Of a stretch of 14,988 bases of DNA, positions 7,399 through 14,744 are shown one piece after another (within the stretch, counting starts at the first letter, position 1; the number at the start of each line of letters is the position of its first letter). The notes under the pieces were generated by a model. That model was not told the origin of the DNA and made no database searches. It was given only the letters and a program-made list of their open reading frames with translations. The stretch comes from Clostridia bacterium (lineage in GTDB: Bacteria; Bacillota; Clostridia; Oscillospirales; CAG-272). The stretch lies in NCBI GenBank assembly GCA_900768535.1, contig CAAGDE010000190.1:1-14988 (forward strand), read 5' to 3'. The position numbers and the translations under genes are program-made.

Positions 7399-8742
7399 AT
7401 GCTTACCAGAAGAGCCGTTTCCCTGCTTATCCTCATTGCGATGATCGTCACAGTCTCTTTTCCCCTTTCCGCCTGCAACAGAACCAAAACGCTGCTTGAC
7501 CCCAAAAAGCCGACAACGCTGACCATGTGGCACGTTTACGGCGAACAGGTCAATTCCCCGATGAACGATTACATTGAGCAGTTCAACGCGACCGTCGGGA
7601 AGGAAAAAGGGATCATCATCAACGTTACGCTGATGTCCAACGCCTCGCAAATCGGCAAAAAGCTCAAGGATGCGCAGGCGGGAAAAGCCGGATCCCAGGA
7701 TATGCCCGATTTGTTCTTCTGCCATGCGAGCGATGCAAAAAATCTCGGAACGGACAATCTTCTGAATTGGAAGGAAGCGTTTTCGCAAAGCGAGCTGGAT
7801 GCCTTCGTCCCCGGTTTTCTGGAGGACGGAACGGTCGACGACAGTCTTTGCGTGTTCCCCGTGTCAAAGTCCACCTATATGCTGTTTGTCGCAGGCGGGG
7901 TCTTTGACCGGTTCGCCGCCGACAGGAACGTCTCGCTTTCCGACCTTGAAACCTGGGACGGATTTTTCTCCGTTGCGGAAAAATATTACGAGTGGTCGGG
8001 CGGCAAGCCGTTCTGCGCCGTCGACTATCTGATCAGGCTTGCCGAGCTGTGCGCCATATCCGACGGAGGGCGTATTTCCTACCGGGACGGCTGGTACGAC
8101 ACCGACAACGCCGCGCTGATGAGCGCTTACGATCGCTTTGCCGCATCCATCGCAAAGGGGCATATCGTTGTATCCGATCTGTATTCCAACACGCAGGTAA
8201 TGACAGGACAGACCTGTGCGGGGATCGGTTCGTCGGCTTCCGTTCTCTATTACAACGATGAAATCACCTACCCCGACAATACATCGGAGGCTATGAATCT
8301 GAAGGTTTTGCCCATGCCGCAGCGGGCAGGCGGGCAAAAGGTCGCCACACAGGCAGGGGTCGGGCTTTGCCTGTATAAGACAACCGACCGCAAAACCGAA
8401 GCGGCAACCGTTTTTGCCCGGTGGTTTACCGAGGAGCAGCGCAACCTGGAATTCGTTCTTTCAACGGGTTATATGCCCGTAAGAACCGGGGCGTTTGACA
8501 AAATCGGCGACCGTGCTTTTCAATCGGAAGCATACAAAAACCTTTACGCCGCGCTGTCCGCCACCGTTGCGACCTGCACGTTTGAAAAAGAACCGAAATT
8601 CGACGGCTATTACAACAAGGTGTCCGCACTGTACGATCGGATCCGCAATATCCAGAACAGCCTTGCCCAAAGATACGAAAAAGGCGGAGCCTACGAACAA
8701 ACCGTGGAGGAGCTGAGAGCCGCACTTCACACCGTCGACTGA
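7399..8742 (+). CDS. Extracellular solute-binding lipoprotein (ABC-type, family 1), no transporter beside it
   Basis: The 447-residue protein has a lipoprotein signal (Arg-Arg at 4-5, hydrophobic core, lipobox LSAC with Cys at 26). It then follows the family 1 binding-protein pattern: TLTMWHVYGEQ near 40, a stretch DMPDLFFCHASD around 107-118, a mid-domain with aromatic residues (WDGFFSVAEKYYEWSGGKP), the GIGSSASV segment near 275-282, and the C-terminal helices with GYMPVRTGAFDK. Length fits the family (SBP_bac_1/SBP_bac_8). Such proteins usually bind sugars or oligosaccharides outside the cell and deliver them to an ABC permease, but no permease or ATPase gene is present here. It is followed after 25 bases by a membrane LuxR-type regulator, so a sensing role is plausible. 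The ligand cannot be read from the sequence. GAGGTG lies 10 bases before the ATG. Confidence 0.88.
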   Translation: MLTRRAVSLLILIAMIVTVSFPLSACNRTKTLLDPKKPTTLTMWHVYGEQVNSPMNDYIEQFNATVGKEKGIIINVTLMSNASQIGKKLKDAQAGKAGSQDMPDLFFCHASDAKNLGTDNLLNWKEAFSQSELDAFVPGFLEDGTVDDSLCVFPVSKSTYMLFVAGGVFDRFAADRNVSLSDLETWDGFFSVAEKYYEWSGGKPFCAVDYLIRLAELCAISDGGRISYRDGWYDTDNAALMSAYDRFAASIAKGHIVVSDLYSNTQVMTGQTCAGIGSSASVLYYNDEITYPDNTSEAMNLKVLPMPQRAGGQKVATQAGVGLCLYKTTDRKTEAATVFARWFTEEQRNLEFVLSTGYMPVRTGAFDKIGDRAFQSEAYKNLYAALSATVATCTFEKEPKFDGYYNKVSALYDRIRNIQNSLAQRYEKGGAYEQTVEELRAALHTVD

Positions 8743-8767
8743 TAAAAAACGATCGGAGCAGCCGGGA

Positions 8768-10393
8768 ATGAAGCTCATAGATTTCAGAAAAAAGAAAATG
8801 TCTATGTGGCGTAAGCTGTTGTTATATATGCTTACGCTGGTTCTCGTTGTTGTGATGTTCATCGGAGTCGGCTTGTTTTTCGTCGGACAGTTCTCGACAA
8901 CAACGGAAAAATACGCCAACAATCTCACGTTTCAAAACGAGTTTTATACCAGACAGATCGAAAAATACTTTGACGGTATTTCGATGATGAGCGAACTGCT
9001 CGCCGGCGATTCTTCGACAATCATCGATGCCTATCTGTCCGAAACGGGGATTCCCTTCAGCGCTCTGAACGATTCCCGGGAGCATACCGAGGGCGTGCAG
9101 AGGATGCTGTTTCCGAAGCTGAAGGAAGAGCTGCTGAAGGCAAACGCATCGGGCGCGTTTGTCATTCTGAATGCATCCGTAAACACAGACAATGCAGCCC
9201 CGGAGCAAACCAAAACCGGATTGTACTTTCAGCGCAGCTCCCTGGACCGCACGGACGAGGCGCTGCTGCTCTTCCGCGGGAGCGCGGAGCTCGGAAGAAA
9301 AAACGGGATCATGCCGCACCGCAAATGGAGACTGGAATTCAAGCCCGAATTCGTGCCGGAGCTGAAGGACTTCTTTGACGGAACCACCGTAATAGAGAAA
9401 AAAACGACACTGACCGGTATTTTTACGATCAGCGGAACAAGCGAAACGGCAATTGCGATTCTGACCCCGCTTTACGGTGCCGACAACTCGTTTTACGGGA
9501 TCTGCGGGTTTGAGCTCTCAAGCAACTACTTCAAGGATTATTTTGCCCAGCCGACAAGATTCGAGCAATTGACCTGTACCTTCTCCCGATCCGCCGAGGA
9601 CGGCATCATCGACTGTGAAAACATCTTCTGGACCGGCGTCCTCGGCGGCTACTCTCTGAAGCCGAGCGGTACGCTGATCCCGAAAAAAATAAACGGCGAT
9701 CTCACCGAGTTCAGCGGCGAGAGCAATTACATCGCCGTTAAAAAAGAGCTGACCATCTGCGGCACGGACTATACGCTCGCACTCATGCAGCCGAAGAGCG
9801 AATTTGACAAAACCGTGGCAATCAATGTGACAAAAATCATATTGGTATGCTTTTTGCTGGTGTTTACCACCGCGGTGCTTTGCGCGGTCTTTTCACGAAA
9901 ATTCGTCGAGCCCGTGATAAAAAGTCTGGAAAAAATACGCAGGCAGGAGCACGCCGAGACAAAATCGGACATCATCGAAATCGACGACCTGTTTGTCTAC
10001 CTTGCCGAGCAGGACCGGGTGCGAGATCTGGAAACAGACAGGCTGAAGCGCCAAAATAACGAGCTTGCAACCGTAACCGAAACCCAAACCGCCGAAATCG
10101 GCAAGCGACAGGCTGAAATCGAGCGGCTGGCATATTCCCGTAAAAGAGAGATCGACCCGGACGACTACGAAGCATTCAAAATCGGACTGCGAGAGCTTAC
10201 AAAAACCGAAAAGACCGTTTTTGATCTCTATCTGCACGGCAAAACCGCAAAAGAAATCGCCGACATCCTTCACATCCGGGAAAGCACGCTCAAATTTCAC
10301 AACCACAACATTCTGGAAAAGCTCGGCGTATCTTCGCGCAAGCAAATGCTGCGCTACGCCACCCTGCTGAAACAGGAAATGCAAAACAAATGA
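8768..10393 (+). CDS. Membrane-bound LuxR-type transcription regulator with extracytoplasmic sensor region
   Basis: The 541-residue protein has a basic N-terminus, a membrane helix at about 16-38, an extracytoplasmic region of about 310 residues (40-350; compatible with a Cache/PAS-like sensor, fold not certain), a second helix at about 354-376, then RKFVEPVIKSLEKIRR (HAMP-like position), a charged coiled coil (about 405-457), and a C-terminal LuxR/GerE HTH (about 473-535; LTKTEKTVFDLYLHGKT...AKEIADIL...RESTLKFHNHNILEKLGV). There is no kinase or receiver domain, so one polypeptide would carry an outside signal straight to DNA while membrane-bound. Similar sensor-LuxR proteins with a YSRKxEIDPDDY linker are, from memory, common in clostridia. 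Start: ATG at 8768 with GGAG 9 bases upstream. It is probably cotranscribed with the binding protein; targets may include the divergent promoters at 7.2 kb. Confidence 0.85.
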   Translation: MKLIDFRKKKMSMWRKLLLYMLTLVLVVVMFIGVGLFFVGQFSTTTEKYANNLTFQNEFYTRQIEKYFDGISMMSELLAGDSSTIIDAYLSETGIPFSALNDSREHTEGVQRMLFPKLKEELLKANASGAFVILNASVNTDNAAPEQTKTGLYFQRSSLDRTDEALLLFRGSAELGRKNGIMPHRKWRLEFKPEFVPELKDFFDGTTVIEKKTTLTGIFTISGTSETAIAILTPLYGADNSFYGICGFELSSNYFKDYFAQPTRFEQLTCTFSRSAEDGIIDCENIFWTGVLGGYSLKPSGTLIPKKINGDLTEFSGESNYIAVKKELTICGTDYTLALMQPKSEFDKTVAINVTKIILVCFLLVFTTAVLCAVFSRKFVEPVIKSLEKIRRQEHAETKSDIIEIDDLFVYLAEQDRVRDLETDRLKRQNNELATVTETQTAEIGKRQAEIERLAYSRKREIDPDDYEAFKIGLRELTKTEKTVFDLYLHGKTAKEIADILHIRESTLKFHNHNILEKLGVSSRKQMLRYATLLKQEMQNK

Positions 10394-10428
10394 CGCGGCG
10401 CGGGCGGTATTCCGCGACGGCGCACAAA

Positions 10429-10472
10429 AAAGCCCTTGCGGCGGTGGAAGCTCCACGGTCCGCAAGGGCTTT
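10429..10472. terminator. Bidirectional rho-independent terminator between convergent genes
   Basis: AAAGCCCTTGCGG (10429-10441) and CCGCAAGGGCTTT (10460-10472) form a perfect 13-base-pair stem. The 18-base interior holds a smaller GTGGA/TCCAC hairpin. Downstream in the plus direction is TTTGTT; in the minus direction there are six Ts. It lies between the plus regulator (stop at 10393) and the minus glutaminase-like gene (stop at 10515), and can serve both. Confidence 0.85.
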
Positions 10473-10514
10473 GTTCACGGCAGCACCGCGCCGATGGAAT
10501 TGCGCGGGATTGCC

Positions 10515-12467
10515 TTAGCTTCTGAAATCCTCTTCCAGCAGGTTGATATAGAATCCGCCGACAACCGAGCGGGCGCGGAAGCCGACACATCTGCCGTCCC
10601 GGGCATCGTACCAGTCGGTCAGGGGAATGCGGTCAACCGATTCACAGATCATCCGCCGGATCGCCCGGTAGAGCCGATCGCGGTACGTTTTGTCGTCGGT
10701 CATCACGGTTGTCCACGCAAGCCAGTCGAGCTTGGTGTAATCCGCGCGGCTGTCCAGCGGCACACCGTAGCGGTGCATCTTCTGCAGATAGACCTGCTGC
10801 TCCTCTCTGCCCACCGACTCGTCAAACAGTCCCAGACCCAGCAGCCGGTCCCACACGATGTTGTATTTCAGGCTCCAGGTATCGGCGCCGTCAAAGGTCA
10901 GGCGGTATCCCGTACCGTCCGCACGCCGGGCGTCCTGCACCCATTTTGCCGCCATCTCCTTTGCGGCATCGGAGTACTTCTTTTCCCCGAACAGCTGACC
11001 GTAAGCGCCCAGCGCGGTGATCGCCTTCAGGCTCAGGTTGCAGTTGTGCGCCAGGTGTCCCGCGAAATCATCGGTGCAGAGCTGGTTGCCGGGATTGTAG
11101 CCGTATTCGACCAGGTAATCCGCCCATTTTGCCAGCAGATCGCGGTTTTCCTCGGCAAAGGTGCGGTCTCCGTCCGCCCGGACGGTTGCCGCCACGGTCA
11201 GAATCGCGTTGCCGCACTCCTCCACCGGCATCTGATGTTCTTCATCGATCATATGCTCCTTCACGCCGTAGACCTGCCCGTTGCAGAGCGGATACTGTCC
11301 GCAGTCATGCGGGGCGTAGGGCAGCTTCCACTCCGGCGTACGCGCATAGGCGAACAGCGGGCGCATCATGCCCTTGACCAGCTCCGGATTCAGGCACAGG
11401 AAGAGCGGAACGGAGGGGTAGGTTACATCCAGCGTTGCCATGCATCCGTTGCTGAAGTTCTCCTTGGAGAGGAACAGCAGCTTGCCGTCCGCCGACACCA
11501 GCTTATGCGCCGCCACCGCCTGCCGGTATGCCAGTGCGCCGATCTCCGCGTACGCGGGGCTGATCTTCTCCATTCTCGCAATCAGCTCGCGGTCGAATTT
11601 TTCACACGCGGCGCGCAGGCTGTCCGCCTCGGCAACCGCGACCTTCAGCATCGCGTCAAAGGAACCGTAAACGCTCATGCAGTATGCGTCCGCCGGCTTG
11701 CCGAAGTACTCCACGGAATGCACGTCGTCATAGGCAAAGACGAACACATCCTCCAGCCGGTCGGATTCGGCGGAAACCAGCGGCATACTGCGGAAGGGCA
11801 GCAGCTCCGCCTCCGTCTCCCGCGCGATCCGATCCTTCATTTTGGTTGACACGCGTTTGAGGAACCAGGCGCGGCGACAGCTGACCGTCGAAACGGCTGC
11901 GTTCGGATGTACCAGATGGAGATATCCCCAGTCGATGCGCACATCATCGCCGGAGCCGCTCAGCACGTGCTGTTCGTTCTCGCCGATCCATGCGTGACCG
12001 TTTTCGGCGTGATGGACAAACCGCTGTCCCCGCTCGTCACCGCAAAGGTCGCAGGATGCGTCCATGTAAACCGAGAAGGTGTGTCCCTCCTCCACCGGCA
12101 CGATCTCATAGAACACATAGGAGACCGGGCGGGAGAGCACCTCCGGGCGATTGCAGAGCAACGGGGAGACGAACGTAACGGTCAGGTCGCAGGCGGGGTG
12201 TGCAAAGGTATAAACCGTGGACGTGGGGTTGACGGTGACGGAGGTCTGCCGGAGCGCCTCCCCTTCCGCAAACCAGCTCTCAAACGGCTCGGCAAGTCCC
12301 ATAAAGCGGAAGGGCTTTCCGTCCACCGTAAGGATCCCGCACATCGACTGTCTGCGTCCGGTCCAATGGCGGGTATGGTCGGCGGCAAGGTTGTCCGAAA
12401 AGCTCCAGACGCTGAAAAACGGGTCGGAGGTCAGGAGCGGGATGGCTGTCGGGCGAAAAGAATTCAT
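10515..12467 (-). CDS. Cytoplasmic GtaA/DUF4965-type glutaminase-like protein
   Basis: The 650-residue protein matches the fungal glutaminase GtaA family as combined in DUF4964/DUF5127/DUF4965/DUF1793. The N-terminus has PLLTSDPFFSVWSFSDNL; the C-terminal alpha-barrel part has DVTYPSVPLFL (about 347-357), PHDCGQYP (386-393), LCTDDFAGHLAHNCNLSLK (about 464-482), VPLDSRADYTKLDWLAWT (569-586) and RSVVGGFY near the end. Family proteins hydrolyse glutamine or are uncharacterised carbohydrate-enzyme-like proteins, so the substrate here is open. No signal peptide or membrane helix is visible, unlike the secreted fungal enzymes. I chose the ATG at 12467: AAAGGA lies 9 bases before it and the family match begins at once. 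The frame is open upstream to 12590, but that would overlap the rnhA stop and add 41 unrelated residues. Own promoter at 12529-12557. Confidence 0.85.
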   Translation of the reverse strand: MNSFRPTAIPLLTSDPFFSVWSFSDNLAADHTRHWTGRRQSMCGILTVDGKPFRFMGLAEPFESWFAEGEALRQTSVTVNPTSTVYTFAHPACDLTVTFVSPLLCNRPEVLSRPVSYVFYEIVPVEEGHTFSVYMDASCDLCGDERGQRFVHHAENGHAWIGENEQHVLSGSGDDVRIDWGYLHLVHPNAAVSTVSCRRAWFLKRVSTKMKDRIARETEAELLPFRSMPLVSAESDRLEDVFVFAYDDVHSVEYFGKPADAYCMSVYGSFDAMLKVAVAEADSLRAACEKFDRELIARMEKISPAYAEIGALAYRQAVAAHKLVSADGKLLFLSKENFSNGCMATLDVTYPSVPLFLCLNPELVKGMMRPLFAYARTPEWKLPYAPHDCGQYPLCNGQVYGVKEHMIDEEHQMPVEECGNAILTVAATVRADGDRTFAEENRDLLAKWADYLVEYGYNPGNQLCTDDFAGHLAHNCNLSLKAITALGAYGQLFGEKKYSDAAKEMAAKWVQDARRADGTGYRLTFDGADTWSLKYNIVWDRLLGLGLFDESVGREEQQVYLQKMHRYGVPLDSRADYTKLDWLAWTTVMTDDKTYRDRLYRAIRRMICESVDRIPLTDWYDARDGRCVGFRARSVVGGFYINLLEEDFRS

Positions 12468-12528
12468 GGCTTTCTGTCCTTTCAGATACCGGATCATCCG
12501 GTGATTTCGGGGATTTTTCATCCTCTCT

Positions 12529-12557
12529 ATTATACCGCAGTTTCCATGCAAAATGAA
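12529..12557 (-). promoter_or_regulatory. Promoter of the glutaminase-like gene
   Basis: On the minus strand a perfect TATAAT (12534-12529) stands 17 bases after a weak -35, TTCATT (12557-12552). Transcription would start near 12522, giving a leader of about 55 bases. It lies between the rnhA stop and the start at 12467, so this gene need not depend on rnhA transcription. Confidence 0.55.
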
Positions 12558-12586
12558 TGGATTTTTTCCGCATCCGCATGAGGATT

Positions 12587-13048
12587 TCACGCATCCGGCG
12601 ACTTCTTCTCCGATGCAAGCCCGGTATAGTACGAGACCGCCAGACGGTCACAGCGTTCGTTATAAGGGTGCCCGGCGTGCCCCTTGACCCAGACGCAGCT
12701 GACACGGTGAATGTGCGTCAGCTCCAGCAGGCGCGCCCAGAGGTCGGCGTTGAGCGCGGGGGATTTGTCCGCCTTCCGCCAGCCGCGCGCGCGCCAGCCC
12801 TCCGCCCAGCCGAGCGTCAGCGCGTCCACGACGTATTTCGAATCGCTCGTCAGCGTCACCTCACACGGCTCCCGCAGCGCGGACAGTGCCTCAATCACGG
12901 CGGTCAGCTCCATGCGGTTGTTGGTTGTCTCCGCCTCGCCGCCGCACAGCTCCTTCTCATGCCCGCCGTATACCAGCACCGCGCCCCATCCGCCGGGACC
13001 GGGGTTGCCGCTGCAGGCGCCGTCGGTATATATTTCCACTTTTTTCAC
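12587..13048 (-). CDS. rnhA: Ribonuclease HI
   Basis: The 153-residue protein is a full-length RNase HI, an enzyme that cuts the RNA strand of RNA:DNA hybrids in the cytoplasm using Mg2+ (primer and R-loop removal). The start IYTDGACSGNPGPGGWG is diagnostic. The catalytic residues align with the E. coli enzyme: Asp9 (TDGAC), Glu47 (NNRMEL), Asp69 (TSDSKYV), His124 (VKGHAGH) and Asp134 (CDRLA). The KGW-type basic handle is present as WRARGWRKADKSP. The start codon is GTG at 13048 (the reading MKKVEIYTDGAC assumes Met at GTG), with GAGG (13062-13059) 10 bases before it. A good promoter lies at 13085-13113. The next gene on this strand follows after 119 bases with its own promoter. No active-site residue is missing. 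Confidence 0.97.
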   Translation of the reverse strand: MKKVEIYTDGACSGNPGPGGWGAVLVYGGHEKELCGGEAETTNNRMELTAVIEALSALREPCEVTLTSDSKYVVDALTLGWAEGWRARGWRKADKSPALNADLWARLLELTHIHRVSCVWVKGHAGHPYNERCDRLAVSYYTGLASEKKSPDA

Positions 13049-13084
13049 GGTCGGAAATCCTCATTTCTGATCAAAACTGTATCC

Positions 13085-13113
13085 AGTATAGCATATTTTT
13101 CCGTTTTTTTCAA
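13085..13113 (-). promoter_or_regulatory. Sigma-A promoter of rnhA
   Basis: On the minus strand TTGAAA (13113-13108), a 17-base spacer, and TGC-TATACT (extended -10; hexamer 13090-13085). Transcription should begin near 13078, about 30 bases before the GTG start. Confidence 0.7.
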
Positions 13114-13126
13114 GCCATGACGGATT

Positions 13127-13140
13127 TTTTTTGCAAAAAA
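13127..13140. repeat. TTTTTTGCAAAAAA palindrome between divergent promoters
   Basis: A perfect 14-base palindrome lies between the rnhA -35 box (13108-13113) and the -35 box of the plus-strand gene (13144-13149). It could be a curved-DNA upstream element or an operator, or just AT-rich intergenic sequence. Confidence 0.35.
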
Positions 13141-13143
13141 GAC

Positions 13144-13172
13144 TTGCAGAACCCGACTTTTTTGATTATAAT
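13144..13172 (+). promoter_or_regulatory. Sigma-A promoter of the acyltransferase-like/flavin reductase pair
   Basis: TTGCAG (13144-13149), a 17-base spacer, and TATAAT (13167-13172). Transcription should start near 13179, giving a leader of about 49 bases to the ATG at 13228. Confidence 0.65.
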
Positions 13173-13227
13173 AGAGAGGTAATCTTTTTTGCACCGCGGA
13201 TTTTACGATTCGGAAAGAGAGAAACGA

Positions 13228-14127
13228 ATGAGCGAAGCAGCAACCACAAAAAAACGCCGCCGTCGCTGGGGCGACCGCCCGGACGGCTATCTTCTCCGCA
13301 CGGTCAATCCCATGACCCGGATGATGCCCTACATCATGCCCCAGCGCGCCGACGCCTGCAATTTCTTTGCCGATTCCATCGACGTCACCAAGACCGACCG
13401 CTTCTGCCGCGAAAAGGTGCGGGAGGGCATGACGAATTTCGGCTTTTTGCATATCCTCATCGCGTCCTATCTGCGTGCCATCTCCCAGCGCCCGGCGCTC
13501 AACCGCTTTGTCAGCGGGCAGAAGATTTACGCGCGCAAGGGGATTCAGATCGTCATGACCGTCAAGAAGCGGATGTCCATCGACTCCCCCGACACCTGCA
13601 TCAAGGTAGACTTTGAGCCGGACGATACCGTGGATAAGGTTTACGAAAAATTCAACCGTGCCGTCACCGCCGTGCAGAATGCGCCGGATGACAGGAGCGA
13701 CTTCGATCGGCTCAACAGAATCCTGTCGCTGATCCCCGGACTGTTCTGCCGCTGGACGATCAATCTGCTGCGCTTTCTCGACTATTTCGGGCTGATGCCG
13801 CGCAAAATCCTGCGGCTCTCCCCCTTTCACGGCACCATGATCGTAACCAGCATGGGGTCGCTGGGCATCCGTCCGATCTACCATCACATCTACAATTTCG
13901 GAAACCTGCCGGTCTTCTTTTCCTACGGCGGCAGGCGCACGGAGGTGGTCTGCGATGCGGACGGCAACGCCTCGACGCGCAAGACCATTGAATTGAAGGT
14001 CGTGACCGACGAGCGCATCTGTGACGGCTACTATTACGCCTCGGCATTCAAAATCATCAAGCGGCACGCCGAAAATCCGGAGCTGCTGGAGGACAAACCG
14101 GAGACGGTCTGTGAGGATATCCCATGA
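13228..14127 (+). CDS. Free-standing 2-oxoacid dehydrogenase E2-type acyltransferase fold protein, catalytic His absent
   Basis: The 299-residue protein matches the catalytic domain of dihydrolipoyl acyltransferases (E2) and chloramphenicol acetyltransferase. Seen are FFADSIDVTK (about 46-55), the helix GFLHILIASYLRAISQRPALNRFV (start 72), RKGIQIVMTVKK, the strand-turn MIVTSMGSLG (204-213, compare SNLG in E2), and the family's C-terminal active-site position as DERICDG (261-267). In active members this reads HRxxxDG; here Glu262 replaces the His. There is no lipoyl or E1/E3-binding domain, and no E1 or E3 gene nearby. It may bind an acyl-CoA or work on a non-standard substrate, or be catalytically dead. 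I chose ATG 13228 (GGAAAGAGAG upstream). An in-frame TTG at 13189 has its ribosome site before the predicted transcription start. It overlaps the next gene by 4 bases (ATGA). Confidence 0.8.
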   Translation: MSEAATTKKRRRRWGDRPDGYLLRTVNPMTRMMPYIMPQRADACNFFADSIDVTKTDRFCREKVREGMTNFGFLHILIASYLRAISQRPALNRFVSGQKIYARKGIQIVMTVKKRMSIDSPDTCIKVDFEPDDTVDKVYEKFNRAVTAVQNAPDDRSDFDRLNRILSLIPGLFCRWTINLLRFLDYFGLMPRKILRLSPFHGTMIVTSMGSLGIRPIYHHIYNFGNLPVFFSYGGRRTEVVCDADGNASTRKTIELKVVTDERICDGYYYASAFKIIKRHAENPELLEDKPETVCEDIP

Positions 14128-14684
14128 GCAAGGTACAATGGAAAGGCGGAGCCCTGCTGGCGCCCGTCCCGCCGGTGCTTGTCACCTGTGCGGCGGGAGA
14201 CCGGCAGAACGTGTTCACCGTTGCGTGGACCGGCATCATCAACACCAATCCGCCCAAGACCTATATCTCGGTCCGTCCCTCCCGCTATTCCTACGGGCTG
14301 ATTGCCGAGAGCGGCGAGTTCGTCATCAATCTGACCACCGCCGCTCTGGTCCGCGCCACCGATTCCTGCGGGGTTTACACCGGGAAAAAGGTGGACAAAT
14401 TCCGCCGCTTTCACCTGACCCCCGAGCCGGCAAGCGTCGTGCGATGTCCGTGCCTGGCGGAAAGTCCCCTCTCCCTGGAATGCCGCGTCACCGACCGCAT
14501 TCCCCTGGGCACCCACGAAATGTTCTTAGCTGACATTGTCGCCGCAGACGTGGACGAACAGCTCCTCGACCGGGACGGCAGGCTGTGTCTGGAACGCGCC
14601 AACCTCCTCGCCTACGCCCACGGCGACTACTTCGCCCTCGGCAAACGCCTCGGCGGCTTTGGGTTTTCGGTGAAGAAGAGGTGA
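14124..14684 (+). CDS. Flavin reductase-like FMN-binding protein
   Basis: The 186-residue protein is a single flavin reductase-like domain (flavoredoxin/DIM6 type). Visible are VPPVLVTCA near the start, NVFTVAWTGIINTNPPKTY (29-47), SYGLIAESGEFVINL (56-70), TGKKVDKF (86-93) and GTHEMFLADIVA (129-140), all usual positions for FMN and dimer contacts. Family members are cytoplasmic FMN dimers that reduce flavin or pass electrons from NAD(P)H or ferredoxin; the partner here is unknown. The ATG is within the ATGA overlap with the upstream stop (14125-14127), so translation is probably coupled; GAGG lies 7 bases upstream. The role of pairing with an E2-fold protein is not known to me. The gene is full length and looks intact. 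Confidence 0.9.
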   Translation: MSKVQWKGGALLAPVPPVLVTCAAGDRQNVFTVAWTGIINTNPPKTYISVRPSRYSYGLIAESGEFVINLTTAALVRATDSCGVYTGKKVDKFRRFHLTPEPASVVRCPCLAESPLSLECRVTDRIPLGTHEMFLADIVAADVDEQLLDRDGRLCLERANLLAYAHGDYFALGKRLGGFGFSVKKR

Positions 14685-14689
14685 AGACC

Positions 14690-14706
14690 TTGGGACGCTG
14701 TCCCAA
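14690..14706 (+). repeat. Short hairpin directly after the flavin reductase gene
   Basis: TTGGGAC (14690-14696) and GTCCCAA (14700-14706) form a 7-base-pair stem with a 3-base GCT loop, 5 bases after the stop codon. There is no U-run after it; it may act together with the palindrome at 14713-14744 as the transcript end. Confidence 0.5.
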
Positions 14707-14712
14707 ACCCTG

Positions 14713-14744
14713 CTTAAGAAACTTTTTGAAAAAAGTTTCTTAAG
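14713..14744. terminator. Near-perfect 32-base palindrome, likely terminator or repeat element
   Basis: Arms 14713-14727 (CTTAAGAAACTTTTT) and 14730-14744 (AAAAAGTTTCTTAAG) are perfect reverse complements around GA. This kind of AT-rich palindrome occurs, from memory, as a repeated intergenic element in gut Clostridia. With no GC-rich stem or clear U-run it is not a textbook rho-independent terminator, but its place after the operon suits a 3'-end element. Confidence 0.55.

Noticed and set aside
10494..11849. A 451-codon plus-strand frame
   Set aside because: It is antisense to the glutaminase-like gene, which has strong family motifs and its own start signals.
12468..12590. Upstream extension of the glutaminase-like protein to 12590
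   Set aside because: The extra 41 residues do not look like the family, they would overlap the rnhA stop, and the predicted promoter (-10 at 12529-12534) lies inside. The ATG at 12467 has a good ribosome site.
13189..13227. TTG start for the E2-fold protein
   Set aside because: Its only ribosome site (near 13175) would lie before the predicted transcription start at about 13179, and the added residues are not family-like.
13045..14067. A 340-codon minus-strand frame
   Set aside because: It is antisense to the E2-fold gene and runs through two promoters; the plus gene has family motifs and is coupled to the next gene.
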